Assembly: GCF_000002995.4 (NCBI RefSeq)
Contig: NW_025062479.1
Span: 336,501-400,500 of the forward strand
Source of the DNA: Brugia malayi
Lineage: Eukaryota > Nematoda > Chromadorea > Rhabditida > Onchocercidae
Reading direction: 5' to 3'
Length of the DNA: 64,000 nt
Below are positions 24,035 through 36,572 of the stretch, piece by piece (the first letter of the stretch is position 1; every line of letters starts with the position of its first letter). Below the pieces are notes generated by a model that was not told where the DNA came from, made no database searches, and saw nothing but the letters and a program-made list of their open reading frames with translations. The position numbers were made by a program, and so were the translations under genes.

Positions 24035-27000
24035 ATGTTGCCATCATTGTTCATGCGGCTGCTACTACTGCTATTAACATCATGTGCAACAATAAGCTGG
24101 GCAGTGTTCGAGTGTGCAAGTCATGAAACGACGGCATTTGTCCGTATAGCACGAGCACGTCTCTCCGGAACACCAGTTGTTGTATCCACTGCCGGACATG
24201 ACCTCACATGCGCTCAGTATTGCCGTAACAACATTGAACCAACAACAGGAGCTCAACGAGTCTGCGCTTCGTTTAATTTTGACGGTCGTGAAACGTGCTA
24301 TTTCTTTGATGATGCTGCCACTCCAGCAGGTACTGCTAATTTGGCATCAAATCCATCAGCAAACAATTTTTACTACGAGAAGACATGCATCCCAGGTGTT
24401 AGCGCACATGAAGCATGCACATACCGATCATTTTCATTTGAACATACCCGAAAAACTGCTTTAGAAGGATTCGTTCGCAAATCCGTCCAGGTACTCTAAT
24501 TAATATTCTGCTCTTTTCACAAGTACTACTTATGGTTAGCACGTAGTTTTAAGTATTTGATATAATCTCAAATTAGATCATATAAAGAGTATATCTACTA
24601 AAGACCTCATTTTATGTCTGCTACTATCACTTTTGAGTTATTACTGTATAAAAAGGTTGCAGATAATTTGATTGGCTGATCGAAATGTGTATTGGTATTT
24701 TTTCCGTGACATCTTCTAGCTGTTAAAATTTAAAATCCATAACATTTTCTCTACAAAAATTCCATCAATAACTAAAATGACTGTTCAAAATCACACTTTA
24801 AAGAAATTATTACCATTTAATTTTACCCATAAAAATCGCTGATAGCAAATAATTTATAAGTCAATGAAAGTAGGGATTATCATACTGTTTATCATTCCTT
24901 TCCAAAAAAAAAAAAAAAAAAAAAAGCGACATTTTGGTAATTTAATAAAAAGTGATGATGTATGTAATAGAAAAAATCAAAACAGTAACCAACAGAAAAC
25001 CTACAGTTTTAAGTGGTCAGAAAACTGTAAAGGCAAAGAATTACGCTGAAACGGATCAAACGAAATTAAAATCAGTTAGGAAGGTACAAAACAATAGCTT
25101 TCATATCTACTTTTCTTCCCACAGAAGAGTTGAATTTGTTACAGTTAGTATTTCGAAGTTCGCAATCATTTGATACATTCAGTGATATTTTAAGGTTGGG
25201 TCTCGTGAGCAGTGTCTGTCAGCATGTCTTAAAGAAGAAGAATTTGTTTGTCGATCAGTAAATTACAATTATGACACTTATTTATGCGAATTATCAACAG
25301 AAGATCGGCGCTCTAAGCCGAATCATTTACGGCACAGTGACTCCCCCGTCGATTATTATGACAACAACTGCCTATCCCGTAATTTGTTTACAGTTATTTG
25401 AATTCCTAAAAAGATTTTCTTCTCTCACTGGCAACATTATTGTAATTAATTGCTCACTGAATAGATAAAAATTGTCCAGTGCTTGACTTTAGTGGGAAAT
25501 TCTCCAATTAGGCAGTCCAATTAAACTTGGAAAAAAAAAAAAAATTAAAAAAAAAAAAAAAATTAGGCAGTCCAATTAAAAAAAAAAAAACATATGAATT
25601 GAAGAAAAATTGTTCGTACATTTCACACTGCTTTCGAATTCTTTCAAAAGATTTCGAAATTCGTGTCCAAGAAATATTTGGGAATTCGTTATTTGTGGAT
25701 TTAAAAAACTCTTTTACTGACTGGGAAATAATGAACAAATCGTACCATCATTTATCAGGAAATTTTGACAACTGTGCAAAGGTAAAAACAGGAGGCTAGG
25801 CTGCTTTTTATTTAAGGATATTTCAACAGTTAAATCAGAAAAAAAAGGAATTGACTTAATCAATTTTTTTTCAGGTCAAAATCGATGTGGCGAAGCGGGT
25901 GGTAACCTGGTTTTCGTAAAAACGACAAATTTTGAGATTCACTTTTATGATCATACACAGTCTGTTGAGGCACAGGAATCATTCTGTTTACAAAAGTGTC
26001 TCGATTCCTTAAATACATTTTGTCGTTCCGTGGAATTTAGTCCATCCGAAAAAAATTGCATCGTAAGCGATGAAGATACATTCTCCAGAGCAGATCAGCA
26101 GGGTCATATACAGGGCAAGGATTACTACGAACCTGTTTGCGTTGCAGGTAAGTTTTTGAGCAAAAATTATGGGATATTATTTTAGAAGTTACAAACGGAT
26201 GTTACTGAAAAATTAATAAGTGATTACTTTCTAACCAGATGACAAATTAAATTCTGAAGTTTTGATACCAGTTTAAATTGTTTTGAAAAATTGCAGCAGA
26301 TCTCAGTTCCTCGACTTGTCGTCAGCAGGCAGCCTTTGAGCGCTTCATTGGTAGTCAGATAGATGGTCAACCAGTTGCTTCCGCTCAGGGTGTTACCTTA
26401 TCAGATTGTATATCACTGTGCTTCCAGAATCTGAACTGTAAAAGTATTAATTATGATCGCACACAAATGACTTGTTATGTGTTTTCGGTTGGACGTTCAG
26501 ATGCAAATATTAAACCAAATCCTTCGACCGATTTCTATGAATTTAACTGTGGTAAGTTAGTATATACGGAATCTTTATGTTTTCTTTTTCCATTTGTCTA
26601 TCAATCAGCTATAGTTTGGAATAGGAAGAAACTTCGATTATGAATTTCTTCAAAATACTAATTTTTTCATTTTTTGATCAAAAAAATTTTTATTTGAATT
26701 CTTCTGAAGCGATCAGTTATTGCCATTTACCCGTGAGCACGAACTAATCGTTTCGTTAAATGCTAAAATTTTGATGAATAAGCAAACTACTTGATTTATC
26801 ATAAGTACTTGACTCGTCCATCAATTACGTATTCTGAAATTAGAAAATTAGATAAGAGAAAACGAACGGTCAGGTGAGCGAAATAAATTAATGCTTATAG
26901 AATCACAGTTTGGCGGTATGGCCTTGTGTACCAACGAGGGAATACGCTTCATTGTGAATACTAAAGAACCATATACGGGGGCTATTTATGCTGCAGAACG

Positions 27001-29254
27001 ATTTGGTACTTGTTCACAAGTTGTTGAAAACGCCAAACAAATTTCGATCAATTTTCCACCACCTACTGTGTCCTCTGACTGTGGTACCGTTATTAAGGTA
27101 TTTTTTTTTTTTTGTTAGAAGTTTCATCTTTATTTCAGTGTTTTGAAAAAAAAAAAAAATGCACTATTCATCATATTCTTTGAAATATGATCAAATAATC
27201 ACCGAAGATTCGAATCCATCGGCACTTTTGAGACATCGTAGTATTTGATAGTTCATGCATTTTTTATTGTTTTATCTCATCATCTTCTAATTCATCAAGA
27301 ATTTTATAGAAATGTAAAATGTAGAGATGTGTACAGAAATATAAAATATATGAACATAAACGAAATATAAAATGTAAAATATATGAACATATGCCATACA
27401 GAAGATGAGCAAAAGAACTTTATACATAATATAAAAAAGGGGTACTTAAGGATGGTAAATTGGAAGCGTTAGTTGTTGTTTCATTGGATGGTGTGTTACC
27501 GCATCAAGTAACCACCGAGTGGGATCGTTTCTATCGCGTTTCTTGTGACATATCCATGGATAAGATGATGCATGAAGGTTCGGTTATTGTCACAACAATT
27601 TATGATGCGGGGTAAGTTATTCTCCATTGTTGGATTTTATTATAGCAGAACATAATTATCGCACTTTTTTGTAAGATCCACAAAACACCTGATAAGTTTG
27701 TAAATTATATATATATATATTCGCTTCAGAAAACTTGGTCAAAATGACACTTTTTTAATTCTTTGTCGAAACTTATTTCGATTTTTCTTCTGGAGCAATT
27801 AGTTCTCTCTTTTTTTTTTCATAATAATACGGAAGACTCCTGTATTTTAGGGAAACGAACACACGTGTTCTTGCTGTAGGAACTCCACCACCGGTAACTG
27901 CAACGTTGTCTTTCCTTAGTGATGATGACGAACTCCTGGAAAAGGCTTCAATTGGTGATTCAATCCAAATGGTTGTTACATCTGAACAAGCTGGGCCGCA
28001 CAATATGATGCTAACCGAATGTACAGCAACAAGAGTTGGTGGAGAGGGTGACGCTGTACCTTTTACGATTATCGAAAATGGGTTAGTATGTCACCTTTAT
28101 GTTCTGGAAAAGCTAGTGGTTCTGCATTTTTTTTTCAGTTATAGTTTCGGAGCATATTGATTAATATAATTCATTGTTTAATTGTTTCTTTAATAGCTTA
28201 TAGTTCAAGAAAACTAGAGAATGAAAATGATCCACAATTCCAATTTATTTGAAAAGTTCTGGAATGATATGACATTTATGATATAAACCTCATACTATAG
28301 GAGCATGTTTTTTTTTTTTTTTTTTTTCATCTTATATCTGTTATACTCATTCTACAGTTCACTGTTCAATTACATCCACTACTGCGTAAAAATTGGAGGT
28401 TTGCATTTAGAAAATTGCGTTTAATTTAGCTGCCCACGTTACCCGGCCCTGGTTGGCCCCGTTCGACAAGATTTTGAGAAAAACCGCCTCAAATGTGACA
28501 TGAAAGCATTCCGATTAGATGGTTCCTACGACGTTCAAATTTTATGTCAAGTAATGTTTTGTGCTGGACCTAATGGATGTCCACCGGTAAGTCTCACTCT
28601 CTTGTATTATTTTTTTTGAGAAATCAGAGATATTTTCCTGTCTAATAATTTCTGAATATTCTGGAAGCCTAGAAGACAAGTTAATAGATATAACATATAT
28701 TATTCTTTGATATGACACGATTAAACTAAATGGTCAAAGGAATTCCAACTGCAAGGGACAAAGATTTACTAATTAACTAACCTAACCTTGATTTTGTAGA
28801 GTAACTGTTTGGATTCTGGAACGAATGAGCTGTTTATGTCTCATGGACGGCGGAAACGAAGTGTCGATGAAAATGATCAAACAGAAGGTACACTGTCTGC
28901 AATAATACGAGTTCTCGCAAAAGGAGAAAACGAAGAAGTTTTACAAAATGCTACCTTCCCAAATAAGTAAGCTGTTTAATGGTTTTCAGTGGAAAGACAC
29001 TAAATTTGGTTAATATTTAACCAAATTTCTGAAGTACAAGTCATTTCTTTCCCTTGAAATAGGTTCGAAAGATCATTTTATTTGCTAATCATAAAATTTT
29101 TAGCACTTTTTCGGAAGAATTCGACCTGGTGTGCATGTCTGAGGTGTGGTTCATTTCATCAGTCGTGTCCGTATCTGTGGTATGCTTGATTCTATCCGCA
29201 TTTATTGTTGTATGGGGCTGTAGTTCTTTGAAGAAGGAAAAGTTGCCATTGTAA
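24035..29254 (+). CDS. noah-2: PAN/ZP-domain transmembrane apical matrix protein, NOAH-2-like
   Basis: Ten exons (24035-24490, 25195-25378, 25875-26147, 26297-26551, 26901-27097, 27451-27611, 27851-28081, 28430-28586, 28800-28966, 29104-29254) join in phase to 743 residues. Order: leucine-rich signal peptide (1-24); four cysteine-rich PAN/apple modules (about 25-118, 126-211, 217-304, 310-390), each ending in a YYE.C, YYDNNC or YEFNC-type strand; a ZP domain (about 395-645); a furin-type site RRKR (655-658) after it; one membrane helix (about 709-731); and a short basic tail ending KLPL. This is the layout and nearly the length of C. elegans NOAH-2, a homologue of fly NompA needed for molting, epidermal integrity and sensory-organ matrix. 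Furin cleavage would release the ZP ectodomain to polymerise under the cuticle. The acceptors of exons 2 and 6 end AAG rather than CAG/TAG. The start ATG follows a trans-splice-like acceptor. Confidence 0.93.
25506..25580. repeat. Twenty-base direct repeat flanking A-rich tract in a noah-2 intron
   Basis: The same 20 bases occur at 25506-25525 and 25561-25580, separated by a run of almost pure A. A second A-run follows the right copy. The block lies in the intron between exons 2 and 3. Confidence 0.85.
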
Positions 29255-29389
29255 TTATTTAAATTTTGTTCACTACAGTGATTCCAAGAAGCTTCACTTC
29301 AGATTAATTTATACATAAAAGAAGAATGGTTAGAAAATTTAATATATTCGTAATTTTTACTACTCTATTTACCACTTTTTAAATTTGAG

Positions 29390-29395
29390 AATAAA
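29390..29395 (+). terminator. Candidate polyadenylation signal of the noah-2-like gene
   Basis: Canonical AATAAA about 135 bases downstream of the stop codon, with a second copy about 20 bases further on. Confidence 0.6.
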
Positions 29396-32035
29396 ATGTG
29401 GAAACTTGGAAAATAAAGGATAGTGCAATACGTTGATAATAGTAATATAGACGGCATAATAATGATACACAGTTATAATAATTCTACTAATTGCGCCTTT
29501 CTAAGCAATTTTTCGAATTGAGACGACTCGGATAAATTCATATCCCTCTTTCTTGTACTACATGTTTTTGTTTCTAGAAAGCTTATACAATTTCCCAATA
29601 ACTTCTAAATATGCTGCGCAGTTTGTGCCACAAAATGCTATTTATAATTGTTCGTTAAACTTTCATCTCTGTTTTAGCATTCCTATAATTTTCCATCACT
29701 TCCCTGATACTTTGCGAAAATTTGTTGTGTCCTGTTGCAGCATTTTCCATTTTAAAATGAAAGAAGCATAAAAGGACGTTTAGTGAAGTTATCAGAACTT
29801 TATGTTGAAGGAATTATGAATAATGCATCCTTCCTCTGAAATACAGTTAATTTCTCCACAATTCCTTAAGCACTCGTATCAGGTTATATTTCATGTACTC
29901 ATGCTCTGTTATTTTGCTGTTTAAGAAAGTAAACCGTTTTCAGGAAATGTTTCAGACCGTTTATTGCATTTTCCAGCGACATAAGCGATCCAGCATTTAA
30001 TCGTAGATTACTAATCAATTGCATAATCTGGTCCAAACATTACTTTATTCCAGCTGGTGCAAACATCACTTTATCTCAGGAATAATATCTGAAATGACTG
30101 TGAAAAAATTCCTTTAAGACATCGCCGTGCACTCAGTGTTGACCCAAATTTTAGTTAGATCTTCGTCAGAAAGCGGGTGTTTCGTTATATGGATGACCGG
30201 AAAATGAAAGCAAGTTCGTAGATCCTATTTTTCGAATGGAAGTCGATGTAGTGCAATTAATTTCAATTTGGTTCAAAACCAAAGCTCATGTTCAGCACTG
30301 TATTGATATCACTTTTTAGTAATTTGAATTAGTTGATATTATGAATATTAATGAGGAATGCCAGACACAACAATGAGAAGTTGTTTTGGATCACCGATAA
30401 TGCAGTGTGATACAGAAATATGCTTTGAAGATAAACTGAAAGAAACGTACTTGAAATTAGTTACGCATTCATGGCAAAATGCACTCGCATAGTTAGTATC
30501 GTGGCTGGTCTATTAGTCTCGCAAATCTCCCGTTAGAAGAAGTTGTCATAATTTTTGCGATGTTGATTTTGAAGTCCCATTTGTAATGTAGCACTGAGAC
30601 ACTTTATTACTACTTTTGTTAGCTATTTTGAGCACTTGCTACCGATACTACTGGTGTCGAGTTGAATTAATTTAATTCAGATGGATTTTGGAAGAACTAT
30701 TTCTTACTTCCAACCTTCTCATTTGCCTGGATTAGAATTGATTTAGTAGGTGGCTTTAAGAAATATGGAACCAATTGAAGAAGAAAATTTCGAGATGTCT
30801 AGGTTTCTATGCAGCTTCATAGAAGGTATACATATCAAATGCGCGAAAAAAAATTCGAAATGTATATACAAAAGTATTTGAAGATTGAGTAACCTTGAAA
30901 AGACAAAATTTTGATAAATCAAACGCAGCAATTTATGACAAATGAAGGATGACTTACGGTTGTGGAGTATCCTTCCCGAAGTTTTATTTAACTTTCTTTA
31001 TTATACATTTTCGAATACAAATACCAATTTTAGAGGAAAATATATATAAATTTTGAATTTCGGCCAACGCAATTATTCATCAGTTGTTGTTCCGCGTACT
31101 CTAATCTAATGGTTAGTTGGACCTGAAATGCTGAGTCACGAAAATAGCTTCCAGATTTCTGAGCGCAAAAAAGCTCCCTCCACTCTTGTACTAAGTGCAA
31201 AACAATGGAAAATCGAACACCTAAAGGTTAGGCATTCTTTAAAGCTGAACTGCACTATTGGAAGTAGGATTCGTTACAATAACCAGCGTTAGTTGTTCTT
31301 CTGAAACTTATACTATAGAATTAACCCACCAATCCTTTATTTGCTTTTTGTGTATCTCTTTCCCAACAAAACTTCTATTCTAAAGGTTGTGAAGTGCAAT
31401 CGCCCCCACGTTTGCCTCACATTTTTCGACATTCCACTGACACATATCCCTGCATCTGACTGATGTCACGGACCCCCCACTTCCCACCACCAAATCCCTC
31501 CCAACTTATTATTCCCATGTAAGGACATAAGTCAGTACGTGCCACATTATTTACCTCACTACATATATCTCTTCTCGTACGTGTTGGTCATAATGCTGTA
31601 TTGTTTTCTTTTGCATTAGATTGTACGTCGGAATTTGTAATGATAGGTTCTGTTACTTCCAAATAATATTTTGCAGTTTTTCTGCTGAAAGTTTGTAGAA
31701 TAAAAAAGGATGTATAAAGTAAGAGTTGATGTGCAACCATGGGGAAAATTAAACAAAAAGTATGGCTTAATTCATTGTCTTGGCTTTTTTCTTTTTATAT
31801 CACCATATGAAGACTTTCAGCATCCCGAAAATTGCTGTGCTGTGAACGACATGCAGTAGTATGCCGGAAGTGTGCAGCACTGAATAAAGCAAGCTCGTAA
31901 TATTTTCAAATGTATTATTCTGACCTTTTGATTCGCACTCATTTCTTACTGTTCTCACATTCCAGAAGTGAACACTTCCTCGCCATATTTACAATGTTCC
32001 CGTAAAGTTGTGCGTAGACGCAAACAAGGAGATAA

Positions 32036-32041
32036 TTTCAG
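32036..32041 (+). promoter_or_regulatory. Likely trans-splice acceptor of the trehalase gene
   Basis: TTTCAG lies 15 bases before the start ATG at 32057, with no coding exon upstream. Confidence 0.5.
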
Positions 32042-32056
32042 ATATACTGAAGTAAA

Positions 32057-35000
32057 ATGAAAGGTTTAATATGTGTAATATTTTTTGTACATGGATTACG
32101 CGGAGTTCACACAGAGTTAATAGCTACGCCAAATAAACTTAAAACTACAGTAAGCTGTTACTCGTATTTACCAAAATTACAAAAAAAGCACTATGTTTTT
32201 ATTTTTTTTCAAACATGTTGGTTTGGCGCACAACAAAATTGTACACTTTCATGTGAGATTAAAATCTTTGTTCTATTCCACGATTTACAGATTGATAAAA
32301 TCGATGTGCCCTTAGAACCGAACTGCTCACAACCAATTTGCCTAGGGCCTTTATCTCAAATTTATTGTTCCGGAAAACTAATTCACGCAACGTGGATATT
32401 TGGAATGCAGGAAACATGCCCTGGTAATATGATGCGTAAATCACCGGAACTCATTTTGGAATTGTTTACGAAGTGAGTATTTTAGATTAATAAGTAAGAA
32501 CGCTATGTATTTAGTTTTGCCTTGAAATGCTGCATCTTTCTCACAGCTGTGGATAAAAAAATCTGCTATTAAAGATTAATTAGCATCATTACATGAATAC
32601 CCATCTGCTAAAATACCTACAGTACTAAAAATAATTTCTGTTAATCCAAACTCTTAAAGATAAATTTGTGTATTTTCAGCCTCACCTATCCACTAAGACG
32701 TGAACAGTTTCAAAAATTTTGTGCCGAAAACTTTGCGAACATAAGTTATCTTAAACAGGCAACTTTGGAAGATTGGACTGAAGAACCCGAAAATATAAGA
32801 CGATTGCAAAACACAGGGTTAAAGTAAATATTTTCAGACTGTGTAGAATTTATGAAGTAATCGTATGATACCTTTAATCTCCTTTTAAATTTCACTAATT
32901 TTAAATACGCTTATCATATATGATGTCAAAACTTTGAATTTAAGAAAATTTGCTCGAAAACTGAATAAATTATGGAAAGTATTGGCACGAGAATTCGTGG
33001 AACAGGTGCATAAAACTCCGGAGCTGTTCCCAATTTTGCCTGTTTCAAATGCATTCATTGTGCCTGGTGGTTCGTTCCAAATATATTTTTACTGGGATTC
33101 GTACTGGATCAATAAAGGTTGGCATTATATTCCAGCTACATTGATACATATGAAAAGAGTCTCATCATATAAAAGTGTAACATCCCATGTCTCTTATAAA
33201 CATTTTCGTTACCAATTATTTTCATATTTGGTAATTTAGCCTGTACCGTCCAACTTTGTCCATTAAATTTTCTGAGAATTTTTTCAGGATTGTTATTTTC
33301 AAATATGTCAACAACTGTTCGTCAAATCCTTGAAAATCTGGCCAGTGTTGTGCAGTTCCATGGATTCATTCCAAATTCGGGAAGTGTGCAGTAAGTTTCC
33401 TGCATTTCACGCTTCTCGTTATAGATACTGGATATATGTGAATTATATTTGGTATTGTTTCATATTTTATTTTTAACAAAAGATAGGCTTAAGACTGATC
33501 AGACTAACAACTGGTCATAATGGTTGCAGGAATTTTGACCCAGTTTATCAATCTTGGGTTTTGCTGCAGATTGTCGCGAAGAAGTCATCCTCCATTGTTT
33601 ACGCAAATGGTAGCGGATTATTATGCTGCTACCGGCAACAAAACTCTGTTGAAAGAGATGATACCGTGGATGAATCAAGAGATGTTATGGTGGACAGAAA
33701 ACCGAGCATTTTATGTCAAGTTGCCGTCCGGTCGAAAGTACCGAATGTATCAGTACAGGGTGAGTAGTGCTATCATCCACACTGTCATGAAAGATACTAA
33801 AATTAGTTTGAATAGATTATTTCAGGCTTTGTCCAGTTGTCCACGTCCGGAAAACTACTTAACCGATCTGAATAATGGGTTAAATGGCACAGGACATCCA
33901 GAATTTATTTGGTCTTCAATTGCTAGTGCTTGCGAATCTGGATTGGACTTTAGTACGAGATGGTTTGCACATCAGGGAAAATATGCAGGTGAATTTCATC
34001 TTGCTATTTTTCATCACTAGCTGTCATTATAAGTCTTTCCAGATACCAAATATTCGATCCGAACCAATAACATTATTCCTGTTGACTTAAATGTGTTTAT
34101 GGCTTGGAATTTCGCTACCCTTACTAATTTTCACGAAATTCTTGGAAGATCCAAGTAAGTTGTGTCTATTTTTTCCTAAATTAGGTTAGGTTTTACATTT
34201 TCACTTCTTATCTTTTTTAATAGCGTATTTTTTCGTATAATTCCATGCTGTGACAAATCATTAATTTTGTTTTCAATGAAGAGCAATAATAGATATTTTA
34301 AGAGAGGCTACTGAATATCGTGAATTATACAAGGGATTGCGTGAAGCATTGGATGAAGTTTTCTGGAGTGAAGACTATGGAGCATGGTTTGATTACGATT
34401 TGATGGAGCAAAAACTAAGGAGTGGCTTCTATCCGTCTAATGTTTTTCCACTTCTTCTTGGTGGCTATGATGCTCCCGTAACTGAAAAAGTTCTTGACTA
34501 TTTACTGAAGAGCGGAGCACTCATTTTCAAAGGTAAGTTAGCTTAGTTTATCTGGAATAATTCTTGATTTGGAGAAATTTAATTTTTCAATTCAAGAGAA
34601 GCTAGATTTTTTTAATTTGTGGTTTTTATTTTATATACGAAGAGCTCTAGGTGGCATTCCGGTGAGCTTAAATAATGCTTCGCATGAACAGTGGGATTAT
34701 CCAAACGGTTGGCCACCACTCACACATTTATTCGTGGAAAGTTTACGGTTGTCAAAAAATGAAAAGCTTGTTAAAATAGCTGAGGAAACAGCTTGGAAGT
34801 TTATTCGTACTGCTTACAATGGAATGATGTACCCAAAAATGGGAATGGTTTGTGCCATTGTTTTGTATGTTCTTATGGACGTAGTGAATATTGTTATAAC
34901 TTGCTTGTACTGGTTTTGTAAATTTGTGTAGCTCGATGCTTAGCATGAACCTGGATTTTTTTTTTTTTCTTGGAAAAGCTTATAGTGTTATTGACACAAT

Positions 35001-36572
35001 GGGTTTTGCATAATGTAAAGAAACAAAATTATCCTTTGCAGCCAGCAGCGTGTTGGGAAAAATATGACATTCGATATGATGATGGTACACCTGGCTCAGG
35101 TGGTGAATATCCTGTGCAACAAGGTTTTGGGTGGACAAACGGTGCTTTGCTTGATCTCATTTATAAATATGGAATTCTTGAAGAGCACACAATTTCTAGA
35201 AGTAAGCTGTTTCTCTCTGAATACTTAGAGAAAAATCGAGAAAATTTTGATGGGAAAGATATCAAATAGAATGTAATGTAAGGTTCTTTAACCGAATAAG
35301 ATGACATATTTGAATATTTTAACTTATTATTTTGATACCTTCTTTTCTTGTATTTTTTTGCGCTATTTACAATGCCAGTGGAAGACGATGCATTCAAGAG
35401 GATCACTTGACGATTGCCATGAGTTATACTGCTTAATTATATGCTTTTGTTTAGACATTCTTCCGTTGTTCTTCAAGCTAATTAAATTAGCAGTCTATCA
35501 CATTGATTCTTTCTATTACAGTTCCAAGTTTGTTTTTGAAGAATCTACCCAGTTTAATTAGCTAAATTAGTAGAATACTAACACAAACTATTTATTTGAC
35601 CATTACTTTACGTTGAAATACTTCAGTTTCTTTTTTAGAACTTTCCATTTTGTCTTCAGATTTCGAAATTGGTTAAATGGACTTCCCAACAGTTTTTATT
35701 GCGTTTGTTGATGCTATTCGTAATAATTGTTTATGATCAAAAATCATCCTAATATACTGCTGCTTGAAAGTGAGATAAATTAGAAACAGTTCATCTGATG
35801 AATGATACCACTGATGTTATGCTAGTATATTTAACATTTTGGCGTATTAGGGGTTTTATTACGGAACTTCCTTTTGTACCGACTTCGATGAGCAAGGTAT
35901 TTTTTCCCTAGCAAAGATTACATTTGGCCATGTTCTTTCTCAAGGGTAACTTGTGTTTTTTTCTTTGATATTTGTTTAGTATGATTATAGAAAAAGTTGA
36001 AAGTGCAAAGCGTGGTAATTATTGTTGATCGAAATTTCTATATTAAATGTATTTAAAAGTCGTTTGGTTACACCATATGTTTTCAGCAGAACCAATAAAC
36101 TCAGGTAAATCATGTGCGAGTGGGAAACAGTTTATTTTTCTGGTTTTTATACTGTTTGGATTATTAATGCTTTGGTAAGCTTCATTAAGAAAATTTCAGA
36201 ATTTGTTTGGGATTAAAACTAGAAGTTCCTTTATGTACATTTCCGGCTGCCGTTTATGAATATCTTCAAGTTGGTCAGTAGGCGTCTGCATCTCATGAGA
36301 TGTTCATTTATGTATCCATACTTTAAAAAGTTTCTCAGAGAAACGAAGTATTACTGAGGAATCTAGATCTATTGAAGCAGTGTGTAATTTACATGTTGTC
36401 AAACAACTGGGTTCATAACACATGATGAGAGAAAAAATAGTTGGAATTAAGTTGTAAATGTGCTTGCAGGTTACTAATAGCTTTTGCGCTTCGCTTGAAG
36501 AAATTTTCCAATACCAAACATGAAGAACTTCAGCTTGTTGAAACAGTTCGTCTTCTAGATAATGAATGGTAA
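32057..36572 (+). CDS. Trehalase (GH37), predicted type I membrane-anchored form
   Basis: Thirteen exons join in phase to 652 residues: 32057-32149, 32291-32472, 32680-32823, 32945-33117, 33288-33390, 33570-33759, 33826-33988, 34043-34154, 34282-34532, 34651-34847, 35042-35201, 36087-36174 and 36470-36572. Trehalase splits trehalose into two glucose; in nematodes it feeds sugar use and egg or eggshell physiology. Seen: a signal peptide (about 1-16), IYCSGKL, signature 1 region [15 protein letters not shown] (180-194), RRSHPP (235-240), PRPE (301-304), CESGLDFS with the probable acid Asp336, [10 protein letters not shown] (484-493), and [17 protein letters not shown] with the probable base Glu558. 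Exons 12-13 add a helix (about 605-626) and a basic, acidic-ended tail. If the exon 11 donor is skipped, the frame runs to a stop at 35269, giving a 611-residue soluble form. In signature 1 the normally invariant Arg is Ser183 and Glu is Ile186. Confidence 0.92.

Larger units (their letters stand above)
29255..32056. other. noah-2 3' UTR and intergenic region before trehalase
   Basis: AATAAA at 29390-29395, about 135 bases after the noah-2 stop, is the likely poly(A) signal. No other gene is visible. A C-rich patch at about 31440-31505 may belong to the trehalase promoter. Confidence 0.55.

Noticed and set aside
25527..25799. 90-codon frame with a lysine-rich start
   Set aside because: It is encoded by A-runs inside an intron of the noah-2-like gene and falls between well-placed splice sites.
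27200..27230. A TTCGAATC string resembling a tRNA T-loop
   Set aside because: Its flanks cannot form the T-stem, and no acceptor or anticodon stems are found around it.
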